Shown piece by piece: positions 56,201-64,000 of a stretch of 64,000 nt of DNA; positions within the stretch are counted from its first letter, which is position 1, and every line of letters begins with the position of its first letter. The notes beneath the pieces were generated by a model. The model was not told where the DNA came from. It did not search any database and was given only the letters and a program-made list of their open reading frames with translations. The stretch is taken from assembly GCA_963576475.1 (NCBI GenBank), contig OY754967.1, positions 26,991,095 through 27,055,094 of the forward strand. Reading direction: 5' to 3'. This stretch comes from Molanna angustata (lineage: Eukaryota; Arthropoda; Insecta; Trichoptera; Molannidae). The position numbers were made by a program, and so were the translations under genes.

Positions 56201-58545
56201 TGTTGCTTTGGATGAATAGGATGCAATGTTATTATATTGCTCACTATGTATCTATGTAAAATCTTTTCCATAGTTTTTAGCATGAATGAAGATAGACTAA
56301 TTGGTCTATAAGCTTTTGGAGTCTTATAACTTTCTTTACCTGGTTTTGGTATATAGGTTACTTTGACTGTTCTCCAGCTTTGTGGAACATAGCCCCATGC
56401 AAGACTGGATCTGAATATTTTCAGCAGTGTCGGCATGATTTTTTCTATACCGTTCTGTAGAAGAGCAGGGAATATGTTATCATTTCCACTGCTTTTATAA
56501 GGCTCAAAAGAGTTGATAGCCCATTTGATTTGATTAGGCCTGAAGATTTTTGATGCTAATCTCCAGTCATTTAAACTTGGTTTATCGCATCCTGGAGGCT
56601 TAGTGATGGTTTCCTTCACCGTTTCGCATCCAGGAAAATGTGTTTTAGCTAATAGCTCAAGTGTTTCCTTGCATGTTGCAGTATAATAACCATCTTCTTT
56701 TGTTAGGAGACCTATATCAGGTTCCTTCCTCCTGGCAAGGATTTTATTAATCCTTGCTGTTTCTTTAGTACCATTTATGGTACTGCAGAACTTTTTCCAA
56801 GATTCCGTTTTGGCTTTCCTTATAGCCTTATGATATTCTGTTAGAGATTTTCTGTACTCTTCCCACAGGCTATAGTGTTTAGCCCTATTGAACAGTTTCC
56901 TAGTTTTTGCCCTAAGGGTGGATAGGTTTGAGTTCCACCAGGGAACTTCCCTTTTTTCAGTTTTTGTTTTAATAGGGCAGTTCTGTTCATAGGCCAAAAT
57001 TAGGTTTTCCGTAAGTTCATCCGTAATTAAATCTATTCTTCTTAGATTTCTTGTCGACTCTATTGGGCTAATACCACCCTTAAGGTCGTCTTTGAACCCA
57101 ATCCAATCAGTAGATTTTTTATTTCTATATTGAATTGTTGTTTTTGTCAGGCTTTTAATGTGGAACATTAAATGTCTATGGTCAGAAGCTGATTCTTCTG
57201 ACGATACGTGCCAGTCCATTACTTCATTACTGATATTTTGGACGTCTTGGTTGGCAACATATTGCAGTTTTCCATAGATTTCAAAACTTCCTTGATAACT
57301 GTTCTCTAAATCTTAATGAACAAAGTGTTTTTTTCAACAAATAAATCCGAAAACAATTTGCATTAGCCATTATTCTCTATAGAAAAACGATGTGGTCTGC
57401 CAAACTTGTTGTCAAAAGTCCCGCGGATAAAAACCTCACTTTGATTCTTACAAAATTTGCTAACTGCGACATCTAGTACATATATTATATGAAAATCTAT
57501 GAAAAAACATAGGTTTACTACTATACCACAGACTTATGACACCTGGGACCAGATAATGTACATTTATTGAAGTTTCATAGATTTTTAAAATAAATAGTCT
57601 AAGGCCCGAATCCAAAGTTCGATCTAAATACTAAAATCTAGTTTGAAACACCCAGTTGAAATAAAAATATTTTTGAATGAGCATGGATCATTGCTATAAT
57701 ATCTTTACAGGTATGAGTAGATTTCAGAAGTTATGAAAGCATTCATTTGCTTGGGATGAAATTGTAGATATGGAATGGTAGATGGCAATAACGAGCATTC
57801 TTAGTACAGAACCCTAAGACATGGGTGACTGTGATGCTGAATTATATTTTTTGTACCCATATTTTGGTTTTATCAAATGATATTATCAATTAAAAAACTA
57901 AAGGCCTAATGTTTACCCGGACACGTTAAGTAAGTAATTAAAAAACTCATATACATTCTACACAAATTTTGATGCTTATCTATGGTATATAATAATTTTG
58001 GTTTTATTCAACCATATTTTGTTTTTTTCTGTCAACCATACTGTAATGTAAATGTTTATACAAAGTTCTAATTTGTAAAAATATCCCTTTAGATTCAATC
58101 TAAACTCAGCATTTTTTCACTGCCCTATCTTCATATATGTATAGATGCCACCAAACTTTTTGAGCCTTGCATTGCAAAAGACCTTTCTCACGTTTTCACA
58201 GTGAAACTATGAAAACAAACTATAATGCAAAATTCTATTATGTGTGAAAGCTTTAATAACCATGTTTCGTTTGCATAACTGCGAGTATTTCCTGCGAGTA
58301 AATTTTCAAATATATCCAGCAAAAAAATTAAAGAATATGCATCCAGGAAATTTGTTAAATTTATACTATGGTTCAGAAAATGTAAAACCCTTCAATCATT
58401 CGGAAATTCCATACACACAAACAACTGTCGTTGCAACATTAATGTAAATGCTGAGAATTATTAGAAACGAACCTGGTCTTGCTTTTCGCTTGACATCCTT
58501 TATTCTCTTTTTCGCTTTGTGGCTAAGTTTAACTTCACTTTGCAT
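43891..58545 (-). CDS. JMJD6: JMJD6, Fe(II)/2-oxoglutarate-dependent lysyl hydroxylase / arginine demethylase (three exons)
   Basis: Nuclear JmjC oxygenase; family members hydroxylate lysines in splicing factors such as U2AF65 and have been reported to demethylate histone arginines. Exons 58473-58545, 51195-51898 and 43891-44280 join in phase to give 388 residues (human 403). It opens with [15 protein letters not shown] and RKARPE, then [19 protein letters not shown] and [14 protein letters not shown]. The iron ligands are His192 and Asp194 ([13 protein letters not shown]) and His278 ([10 protein letters not shown]); Lys209 (GHKRWCLFP) should bind 2-oxoglutarate. [15 protein letters not shown] follows, then a poly-Ser tract (about residues 325-360) and a basic end [10 protein letters not shown]. 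No stop or frameshift was seen. Two introns of 6.9 and 6.6 kb are packed with repeats. Its 5' end faces the gypsy-type element. Confidence 0.97.
44281..44783. other. JMJD6 intron 2, unrecognised stretch
   Basis: Intron DNA without a repeat boundary. TCATAAATAAATCAAACACA is duplicated nearby (44734 and 44803), a 70-bp direct repeat just before the CR1-like LINE. Confidence 0.5.
44872..46222 (+). mobile_element. CR1-like LINE, 5'-truncated RT and tail
   Basis: The plus strand encodes [51 protein letters not shown], then after one in-frame TGA (45171) [20 protein letters not shown] and [10 protein letters not shown], the catalytic FADD box. A frameshift near 45645 precedes [20 protein letters not shown] and [20 protein letters not shown]. 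It ends in ATAAATAATAATAATAAT, a short microsatellite tail as in CR1-group LINEs. No endonuclease remains. It is opposite in orientation to JMJD6. Confidence 0.93.
46223..47249. other. JMJD6 intron 2, AT-rich
   Basis: No coding or repeat boundary was recognised. TAGGTACCTACAC-type words recur near 47048 and 47187. Confidence 0.5.
47351..47960. repeat. 100-130-bp tandem block, five copies
   Basis: AAACTTTTTTCTTCTTCTTC begins copies at 47351, 47483, 47599, 47728, 47831 and 47949 (partial). Units share GTGTATTTGGTCATTTTACC, TATGAAG and CATCTCTTCGCAGGT. Confidence 0.85.
47965..48135. repeat. G-rich minisatellite
   Basis: About 30-bp units of GAAGGGACGGGAGGTACT and GAAGGGCCT, GC-rich in a strongly AT-rich region. 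Confidence 0.88.
48140..48910. repeat. about 70-bp tandem block, roughly ten copies
   Basis: Units contain TTATGTAGACCTTTTGG, AGTTTTTATACAAACTATTT and CCTATAGTCTAATT with pyrimidine runs (CTTCTTCTT). Confidence 0.85.
48910..49560. repeat. about 310-bp direct repeats
   Basis: AGTCTA.TTGTGCA.AAATAT, GCACACTTGATGAAAA, GAATGGGATGTG and AATGGGGGTTGTGGCCA recur in the same order near 48916, 49230 and, partly, 49490. Confidence 0.75.
49807..51062 (+). repeat. about 172-bp tandem array from the RTE LINE tail, three copies
   Basis: Copies start at 49807, 50722 and 50894 (GTTTATGTAATTAATTTGAT). Each holds GTTGCACAAGTGATTAAATT, ACCAATCGATGACAGATCTT and CTCTATTGAGATATAAAG, matching the tail of the LINE at 34430-34560. 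Copy 1 is split by an insertion at about 49945-50686. Confidence 0.92.
49945..50686. mobile_element. insertion into copy 1 of the LINE-tail array
   Basis: The repeat unit stops at CCTATAAATA and resumes at CTAAATA|TATATTCC about 740 bp later, leaving a short duplicated TAAATA. The insert begins TTTATTTTATTTATTTTTAT and has a stretch ACCTCACCTAAACGGCTACG and many CACATA repeats. No coding motif. Type unknown. Confidence 0.65.
51195..51898 (-). CDS. JMJD6: JMJD6 exon 2 (JmjC core)
   Basis: From TCAATTTCAG|AATTACATG to CCT|GTAAGT. Encodes residues 25-259, including the HxD iron motif and the 2-oxoglutarate lysine. Confidence 0.97.
51899..52126. other. JMJD6 intron 1, short AT-rich stretch
   Basis: Contains AAATTCATATAGCTAT twice (51949 and 51977). 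Nothing else. Confidence 0.5.
52127..52512. mobile_element. TA-type MITE, deleted copy B of the 26555 family
   Basis: Begins TAGAGACCTTAATTATTCAC and follows copy A block by block to GGAATAGAAAATG, with an internal deletion of several hundred bases and no right end. Confidence 0.8.
52513..53980. other. JMJD6 intron 1, mostly unrecognised
   Basis: Includes the dispersed repeat at 53040-53175. Minus-strand 52932-53150 reads [20 protein letters not shown], loosely like a LINE tail. The rest is AT-rich. Confidence 0.4.
53040..53175 (+). repeat. dispersed repeat, inverted copy of 38480-38665
   Basis: GAGAAAGGCAATCGTGGTTT, CACTGGATTCATGAATCCAG, GCCCACAAGCACAGG and GCTTGCGACCATGTATG match the COX5A-intron copy on the opposite strand. 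Confidence 0.75.
54062..57240 (-). mobile_element. LINE with RT and RNase H (LOA/I-Jockey group), 5'-truncated
   Basis: A 10-bp duplication GACGTCTTGG (54052-54061 and 57241-57250) and a T-rich left end (poly-A of the minus-strand element) mark a retrotransposed copy of about 3.2 kb. The minus-strand frame from 57219 is open for 815 codons: the end of the endonuclease ([13 protein letters not shown]), the RT domain with [33 protein letters not shown] and [10 protein letters not shown], then RNase H starting [12 protein letters not shown]. RNase H is interrupted by a 52-bp insertion, after which [20 protein letters not shown] and [20 protein letters not shown] continue, then [20 protein letters not shown]. 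The 5' truncation lies within the endonuclease. Confidence 0.95.
54788..54839 (-). mobile_element. 52-bp mini-insertion inside the LINE RNase H domain
   Basis: TTGAC flanks both sides (54783-54787 and 54840-54844). The minus-strand insert reads GTGTACCCCGATAGACGGGA, AAAGCGCTAAGGGG and ends in (GAAA)n, so it looks like the tail of another retroelement. It shifts the RNase H frame. Confidence 0.7.
57251..58472. other. JMJD6 intron 1, host side of the LINE insertion
   Basis: TAGTACATATATTATATGAAAA (57473 region) is the inverse of TTTTCATATAATATACTAG at 53985, so the LINE landed inside an older inverted-repeat element. TAAGGCCCGAAT at about 57600 matches the end of the 23154-24036 MITE. The rest is AT-rich. 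Confidence 0.55.
58473..58545 (-). CDS. JMJD6: JMJD6 exon 1 (start codon)
   Basis: ATG at 58545-58543; donor ACCAG|GTTCGT at 58473/58472. Encodes [20 protein letters not shown] and KARP, the conserved basic N-terminus. Confidence 0.92.
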
Positions 58546-59000
58546 TGTCTTGAGCAGTTTAACTTGCAGCAAAATGAGTTTTTAACGCTACAGGTTGACA
58601 CGAATTCACTCAAATTGACAGATTCACCGATTCATAGACGACTCTATTCCATAGAATAAAGATATATATTCTACAGATACATAGATAAATAACAGATAGA
58701 TAAATTCTACTGACAGATACATAGATAAATTTTTACTTGTCTATGCTTATTTATCACCATGATATATACATAGGTATTATGATCAAAATATTACCATGGG
58801 TTATGGTAGCATAGAAGCCAGACATCTATTATTTTGTTTCAACAAAATACCTTGATTCTTGGAAAACTTTCTCTTATAATGGTTTTATCATATTAACGGG
58901 TCTTTGGGTCCTTAATGTGTTTAAACAATGCTTATATTTTGTAAATATGTCATTTCTAATAATTTTATATTCAATGCATATTCCTGGAACTTTATACTTT
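58546..59000. other. JMJD6 upstream region
   Basis: Should contain the JMJD6 promoter (minus strand). ACAGATACATAGATAAAT occurs twice (58674, 58716). It merges into the presumed 5' LTR of the gypsy-type element; no boundary can be set. Confidence 0.4.
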
Positions 59001-59950
59001 CTAACTTGGTAGGTGAAATGGAGGCTTCCTATTGGTAGATGGTAGAACGCGCCCCGCCGCGCGGTGGGGTAGCTCCTCCCCCCCCCCCCGTCTCCAGCGG
59101 TGGACGCGATAGCTGGTTTGAATCAGTATTTGAGTGGACGCTTGGTCGGGATAGACGAATTTTAACTCACGCGTACGAAAGATAACTTATATATATTTTT
59201 TAAAACAAACGTAGACCGCGAACGTTGAAAGAGAAAATCTTATCTCTGCGAGGCGTCTGCTTGAAGCTCAGCATTAAATTTCATATTTGCATGGTAGTGC
59301 ATAAGTGTGTTTCAGGTCCATACATAACCAACGAGGGGTGAATTTAAGATAGTTTAAGTTACAATTGAAAATAACTTTTAAGAATAAACATAACTTAAAT
59401 AATCGTATAATAGTGAATAAGTGTGTTTCAGGTCCATATATCCAACGAGGGGTGAATTTAAGATAGTTTTAAGTTATTTTCAATTAATAAAAAGTGATAT
59501 TATGTAGTGTAAGTGTTTCAGCTATAGACCCGGAACGAGAGCAGCGGTTGGTAAGATCTTTCTGATTTATTATTATTTGTTTTCTTTGCTCTGAACGTTT
59601 CGTTTCGTAATTCATTTTAGCAAAATTGTCATCAATATTACACGTGCATTTCATGTATTTGATTATTCTTTTCAGCACTATTATTCTCTGTTCCACGTGT
59701 ATTTCCTGTATTTAATAATTCTTCTCAGCGGCCGTCATCACTGGTTTTTCTAATTTATTTTCTTTTTTAATTTTACAGCAAGTTTTATTAACCGATAATT
59801 ACTATTACGCGTGTATTTCTGTCAATTTAAGCATTGTTTTATTTTATACGCTCAACACGTTCTTTCGTCTCCACCATATTTAATTATTGTATTGACTAGC
59901 CGGCATGTAAACACCTTTATCAACGCTCTTCTTTGTTATATGCGATAACA
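59001..59950 (+). repeat. presumed 5' LTR and leader of the gypsy-type element (left edge unknown)
   Basis: Includes a GC-rich patch with a run of Cs (59041-59110) and a direct repeat: GTGTTTCAGGTCCATA..CCAACGAGGGGTGAATTTAAG at about 59307 and 59423. The stretch ends ..GATAACA just before a primer-binding-site candidate. The 3' LTR is outside the window, so the left end cannot be determined. Confidence 0.45.
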
Positions 59951-59953
59951 ATT

Positions 59954-59971
59954 TGGCGCTATCCAACGTGT
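59954..59971 (+). promoter_or_regulatory. candidate tRNA primer-binding site
   Basis: TGGCGCTATCCAACGTGT, four bases after a CA that could close the LTR. TGG is what pairs with a tRNA 3' CCA. The matching tRNA was not identified. Confidence 0.5.
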
Positions 59972-60064
59972 AGCCATTTTTAAAAACAGTAGTTTTTATC
60001 GAACCACCCTGAGGTTTTGAGCGTTTACTTTTCGTTTGTTTTTTTCTCGTATTAACAAAAAAAA

Positions 60065-61084
60065 ATGTTATTTCAACTTATTTTTCGTTTATTCAAATAT
60101 CTTATTTTCGGAGTAGTAGAGCGCGAAAACGATGGCGGCGGAGGAGAAAGTAGACGAGTTACTAGGGCAAGAACAAATGATAATGTTATCCGCGATTTTC
60201 CAGAACCCCCAAGAAACGATAGCCCGGGAATTGAACATTTATTCCCATATTTACAACGTCGCGAACTGGAAGATACGTTCAGCGGGCTTCCAGAAGAAGA
60301 CCCTGTGTTATTTATCACGGCATGCGAAACGTTCTTCGGCCACATGTTTTGTTCTCCTGCGTCAATGGTCGGTCGTGCATCTCAGAGGTTGCGAGGAGAA
60401 GCCAAGCGTTGGTGGTCTCCTCATGCGCAGGGTAAATGGACATGGAATGAATTCAAAGGTTTTTTAATTGGTAGATACGGAATAGACGTTGCCCGGTCTT
60501 CGCTTATGGCTAATTATTATGGTGACCGTCAGCGTGCGGATGAGGGTGGAATCGCATTCCTTAAGCGGAAGGAAGCGGTTCATATGCGGCTCTTTGGAAC
60601 GGCTCCGTCGGATGCTTCATGCTCCGACTTAATATACCTGATGAGAGACACGTATCGCAACATTTTAGATGTCGGAGTGATTTTCGGAAATTTTACGTTC
60701 ACGTCGCTTAAAGAAAAAGTAATGATGATTGATTTCCCCCGACAAACGTTATTTCAGCCAGTTGCCGAACGTAGTCATGAAAATAGAAATACCCAACATG
60801 ATAATTCTCGCGAAAGCAGTGTTATCTATAATACCCCAACGTACCGGCAGGATAATTATAATATGCGTCCAAACAACAGCCGTAATGCAAATTCGCGCCC
60901 GAACAATAATAGCCCGGTAAACAGAATGCAATTACCAAAATGTCAATTTTGCCCTGGTCGTCATTTTAATAAAGATTGCGTGGAAAGAAACGAGTTTATC
61001 GCATCGAAATCGGGAAACGCTCGCCGCCCCGACAGGAACACAAATTACGGACCTCGACCTGTCGCGGGCTCCCGAAGAAATTAA
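60065..61084 (+). CDS. gag-like protein of the gypsy-type retrotransposon
   Basis: 339 residues from the ATG after an A-run to TAA at 61082-61084. It starts with an 18-residue hydrophobic segment (MLFQLIFRLFKYLIFGVV), an acidic/basic linker, then a capsid-like region (EHLFPYLQRRELEDTFSGLP, RASQRLRGEAKRWW, WNEFKGFLIGRYG) as in Ty3/gypsy gag. A zinc knuckle near residues 297-309 reads CQFCPGRHFNKDC, spacing C-x2-C-x3-H-x4-C, one residue shorter than the usual CCHC. The hydrophobic N-terminus is unusual and could act in membrane targeting. Intact frame. Confidence 0.88.
   Translation: MLFQLIFRLFKYLIFGVVERENDGGGGESRRVTRARTNDNVIRDFPEPPRNDSPGIEHLFPYLQRRELEDTFSGLPEEDPVLFITACETFFGHMFCSPASMVGRASQRLRGEAKRWWSPHAQGKWTWNEFKGFLIGRYGIDVARSSLMANYYGDRQRADEGGIAFLKRKEAVHMRLFGTAPSDASCSDLIYLMRDTYRNILDVGVIFGNFTFTSLKEKVMMIDFPRQTLFQPVAERSHENRNTQHDNSRESSVIYNTPTYRQDNYNMRPNNSRNANSRPNNNSPVNRMQLPKCQFCPGRHFNKDCVERNEFIASKSGNARRPDRNTNYGPRPVAGSRRN
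61012..61018 (+). promoter_or_regulatory. -1 frameshift slippery heptamer GGGAAAC
   Basis: In the gag frame this reads ..G GGA AAC, the canonical X XXY YYZ arrangement. Pol lies in the -1 frame and is open from 60970. A stem GACAGG (61031-61036) / CCTGTC (61058-61063), extended by GCCCC/GCGGGC, starts within about a dozen bases downstream. Confidence 0.75.
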
Positions 61085-64000
61085 ACCTGCGTTCCACCAG
61101 GTTAACAAACGTGGAACTGGCGCCCTGTACTGATAATGAGAATGTTATAGAAAATTTTTCTACCTCACGGGAGGCTATTAATATGATTGAGTCTGTTGAT
61201 GAAGTAGTTTTAGAAAAAGACGATCAAAGATCTGTAGGTTTTACGGTGATGTTGGTAGAGGCTGACGTGCATAGAGAGGATGATGACGAGGATTGCATTG
61301 AGACCGTGGAGGCTAATAATGAAAAGATTGAATCTGTTGATGAAGTAATGGTAGAAAAAGGCGATCAAAACTCTGTAGGTTTTACTGAGATGGTGGTAGA
61401 GGCTGATGTGCATAGAGAAGATGATGAGGAGAGTATTGAAACCGTGGAGGATAATAATGAGAAGGCAGGTTACATACGAGATAGTTCGAAATTCGCGTCG
61501 GAGGTAGAGTTGGTAGATATGTTGAACGATAGGGAGTTGATAGTTGCGTCAGGTACGTCGGATGATGAGAAGCTGGTAGTTGCGTCAGAGGAGTTCGAAG
61601 AGAGGAAACCGGTTGTCGCGCCGGATCACGAATTAGGTACGACAGTAGTTGCGCTGGGTAGTAATGAGATGGCGAAAATGATGAGTAGGTACGAAGAGGA
61701 GTACAGTGACGGAATTTGCGAACTAGAACATAAAGTAGACGGTGTATGTGCGATTGGTAAAGTTAGCCTCCCACGGATAAGCGTGACGATCGAGGATCGT
61801 CTCTATGTAGCGTTAGTAGACTCTGCCGCCTCTCACAGTTTAATTCGTGCAGATTTAGTACACGAGTATAGAAGAAAATTTTGTGATGTAAAGAGTTTAA
61901 ATCTTGCACATGCTTCGGCCAAAATGACGGTAGTAGCGAAAGCGGAAATAGACTGCTCGATAGCAGACGTTAGGATGAAAAATGAATTTTTAGTAGTCGA
62001 CGGCCTACGAGATGACGTAATATTAGGTATAGATTGGCTAATAGCGGAACACGGCGTGATTGATTTTATTCGTGGAGCATTGTATTTCGGCAAGAAGGAA
62101 AGGATTACGGCATATTTTCATTCGACGAAGCGTCAACCAAATTTAACTAACGTACAGTTACCAAATATTACGAACGACTTATCTAATGCGAAAAAAAATG
62201 AATTACATAAAATATTGCGAGAATTTAATGCTTTATTTACCCCATATGCAGGCCCTGCTCGCTTGCAGCCGCACGTTATCCGGCTGAAAGATGAGACACC
62301 CATTCGTATCCCACCGTACCGTTTATCAGACGCTAAGAAACGTAATTTACATAAACAAATCGAAGAAATGTTAACTGATGACGTAATCGAAGCAAGTAGA
62401 TCTCCGTATTGTTTTCCTATCGTGATGGCTCCGAAAAAGGGAGATAATGATTATCGTATCTGTGTAGACTTCCGTCGGTTAAATGACGTCACTGAGGGCG
62501 AGGTCTCCACTTTACCGGTCATCCACGAAACATTAAAGGATCTCGGAAACGCAAAGATATTTTCCACGTTAGATTTAACAAAGGGGTATTGGCAAGTGCC
62601 TCTCGATCCTGCTTCTAAACCATATACGGCATTTTCTACTCCTGACGGTGCGTTATATCAATTTAAGGTTATGCCCTTCGGACTTAAGGGAGCCCCGAGC
62701 TGCTTTCAGAAAGCGATGTGTCAGCAGGTTCTTGCCGGTTATTTAAGAGAATTTTGCATTGTATATATAGACGATATTGTAATCTATTCTTCTGACTGGG
62801 AGAGTCATCTTCATCACTTAAGACTGGTTTTTGAAAGGTTAGATCAGTTCGGGTTGAGATGCTCGCCTGATAAATGTAAATTAGCCACGTCAGAAATAGA
62901 GTATTTGGGACATGTTGTTACTGCGGAAGGAAATTATCCTCAAATGTCTCATTGCAAGGAGATTTTCTCTGCACCAGCTCCGCGAACTCGTAAAGAACTA
63001 CGTGGCTTCTTAGGACTGTGTAATTGGTTACGAGAGTATGTACCGCGATTCTCTGAGATTGCTGCTCCGTTAACCGATTTATTAAAAGTTAATCGGCCGT
63101 ATCGGTGGAATAGCCAAGCCGATACCGCTATGCGTAATATTAAGTTGGCTATGTCACAACCGTTAAAATTGTCACGACCCGATTTTAATCGCGAATTCAT
63201 TTTACAAACAGACGCGAGTAAGTTAGGTATTGCGGCCGTATTATATCATCCACGCTCTGACGGAGAACGGGATGTTATATCATATGCGAGTATGCGTTTT
63301 TCACCGGCCGAACAAAAATGGCATTCGAATGAGCAGGAAGCGTTTGCGGCCGTGTGGGCCATTAAAAGATACCGTCCGTATTTAGAAGGACGATCGTTTA
63401 AGCTACGTACGGATAATAAAGCATTAACGTGGTTGAATACGGCGAAAAATGATAGGGCAAAGCTCATCAGATGGGCACTCCTCTTACAGGAATTTGATTT
63501 TACAGTTGAACATTGTCCCGGTCGTAAAAATGAACTCCCTGATGCGTTATCCCGAAATCCCGAATCGTCCCCAATAGTAACGGAGGCAGACACAAAAGAT
63601 TTAAGTCGCATGATGTACCCATCAACGGAAACGAATGAGATAACGGCACAAGTACATCAAACGGAAGATGAAACGGAGGTGACGGAGGACCAGCCGGACG
63701 CGGTTGAGTCATCCGACGATGTTGAGGTAGTAGATGTAAGTCTTGCGGAAGAAATACGGTTACGACAGAAAAGAGATACCGACGTACAACGACGTATAAA
63801 TAGGTTGCGTATATTATTATCTCGACCAAATACATCGACGGCACGTCACGAACAACAATATTTACGGGATTATGCGTTATTAGGTGATTATCTTTGGAGA
63901 AAATTTGCGGATGATGATATGCGTTTATTTGTACCCCGATCGATGGTTTTGAAGGTTATATCTACGTATCATGATAATCGTGTGGCAGGTCATCCCGGAG
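61012..64000 (+). CDS. pol polyprotein (protease, RT, RNase H, start of integrase) of the gypsy-type element, partial
   Basis: Open in the -1 frame from 60970 to the last base, about 1000 codons with no stop. Order: acidic N-terminal region with a 47-residue duplication; protease with LVDSAASHSLI (61819-61827 is Asp-Ser-Ala instead of the usual Asp-Ser/Thr-Gly) and VILGIDWLI; reverse transcriptase with APKKGDNDYRICVDFRRLN, FSTLDLTKGYWQVPLD, VMPFGLKGAPSCFQ and the catalytic IVYIDDIVIYSS; RNase H with ILQTDASKLGIAAVL, WHSNEQEAFAAVWA and LRTDNKALTWLN; a linker rich in Glu/Asp; and the integrase zinc-binding start (YHDNRVAGHPG) where the window ends. Apart from the protease residue, it looks intact. 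Confidence 0.93.
61192..61470 (+). repeat. 141-bp in-frame tandem duplication in pol
   Basis: TCTGTTGATGAAGTA starts at 61192 and 61333. Each unit encodes about 47 residues with SVDEVVLEKDDQ, SVGFT and VEADVHREDD, strongly acidic. The two copies differ at about one base in eight. Confidence 0.88.

Noticed and set aside
58900..59950. Exact 5' LTR boundaries
   Set aside because: Without the 3' LTR in the window the left edge cannot be fixed; several TG starts are possible.
63246..63844. Minus-strand ORFs near the right edge
   Set aside because: They are antisense shadows of the open pol frame.

Overview
This window is AT-rich, intron-rich eukaryotic DNA from an insect. It holds three conserved animal genes split by multi-kilobase introns, Tc1/mariner, hAT, non-LTR and Ty3/gypsy elements of insect type, and no bacterial gene organisation. 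A 25-bp motif of a type I associate with moth and butterfly repeats hints at Lepidoptera, but that is inference.

From 1 to about 25 kb lies the 3' half of a plus-strand gene encoding the NRF-1/Erect wing (ewg) transcription factor. Exons at 8810-8878, 10475-10610, 16478-16608(-16734) and 24694-24894 join in phase. A further probable exon is at 383-511. The gene has two alternative C-termini: read-through to a stop at 16732-16734, or splicing from 16608 to 24694. Its introns are full of transposons: a Tc1-like element with about 235-bp inverted repeats (1868-3623), an internally deleted mariner (4607-5567), a pogo-like MITE with a large foldback (6788-7549), three hAT elements with 8-bp target duplications, several MITEs, short tandem arrays and large hairpins.

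From 25 to 37.5 kb there is no recognisable host gene. The stretch contains a MITE family, tandem arrays, copies of an RTE-like LINE, the 3' end of a second LINE and another hAT element. COX5A (cytochrome c oxidase subunit 5A) follows on the minus strand in two exons, with LINE debris in its intron. A 74-bp hAT-like mini-element sits about 300 bp upstream of its start codon.

JMJD6 (Fe(II)/2-oxoglutarate oxygenase) occupies 43.9-58.5 kb on the minus strand in three exons, and its catalytic residues are intact. Its introns hold a CR1-like LINE, a 2.4-kb block of nested tandem repeats with a Helitron-like end, a tandem array derived from an RTE LINE tail, and a LINE with RNase H bounded by a 10-bp target duplication.

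From about 59 kb to the window end is the 5' part of a Ty3/gypsy-type retrotransposon, head-to-head with JMJD6. It has a primer-binding-site candidate, gag, and a pol reading frame that stays open to the last base. The overlap carries a GGGAAAC slippery heptamer followed by a stem-loop, which fits -1 frameshifting. No coordinated new gene system was found. The more unusual signals are the ewg terminal-exon switch with invasive inverted repeats, the shared LINE tail at several tandem and dispersed loci, the nested insertions with intact target duplications, and the gag-pol frameshift site with an in-frame acidic duplication.
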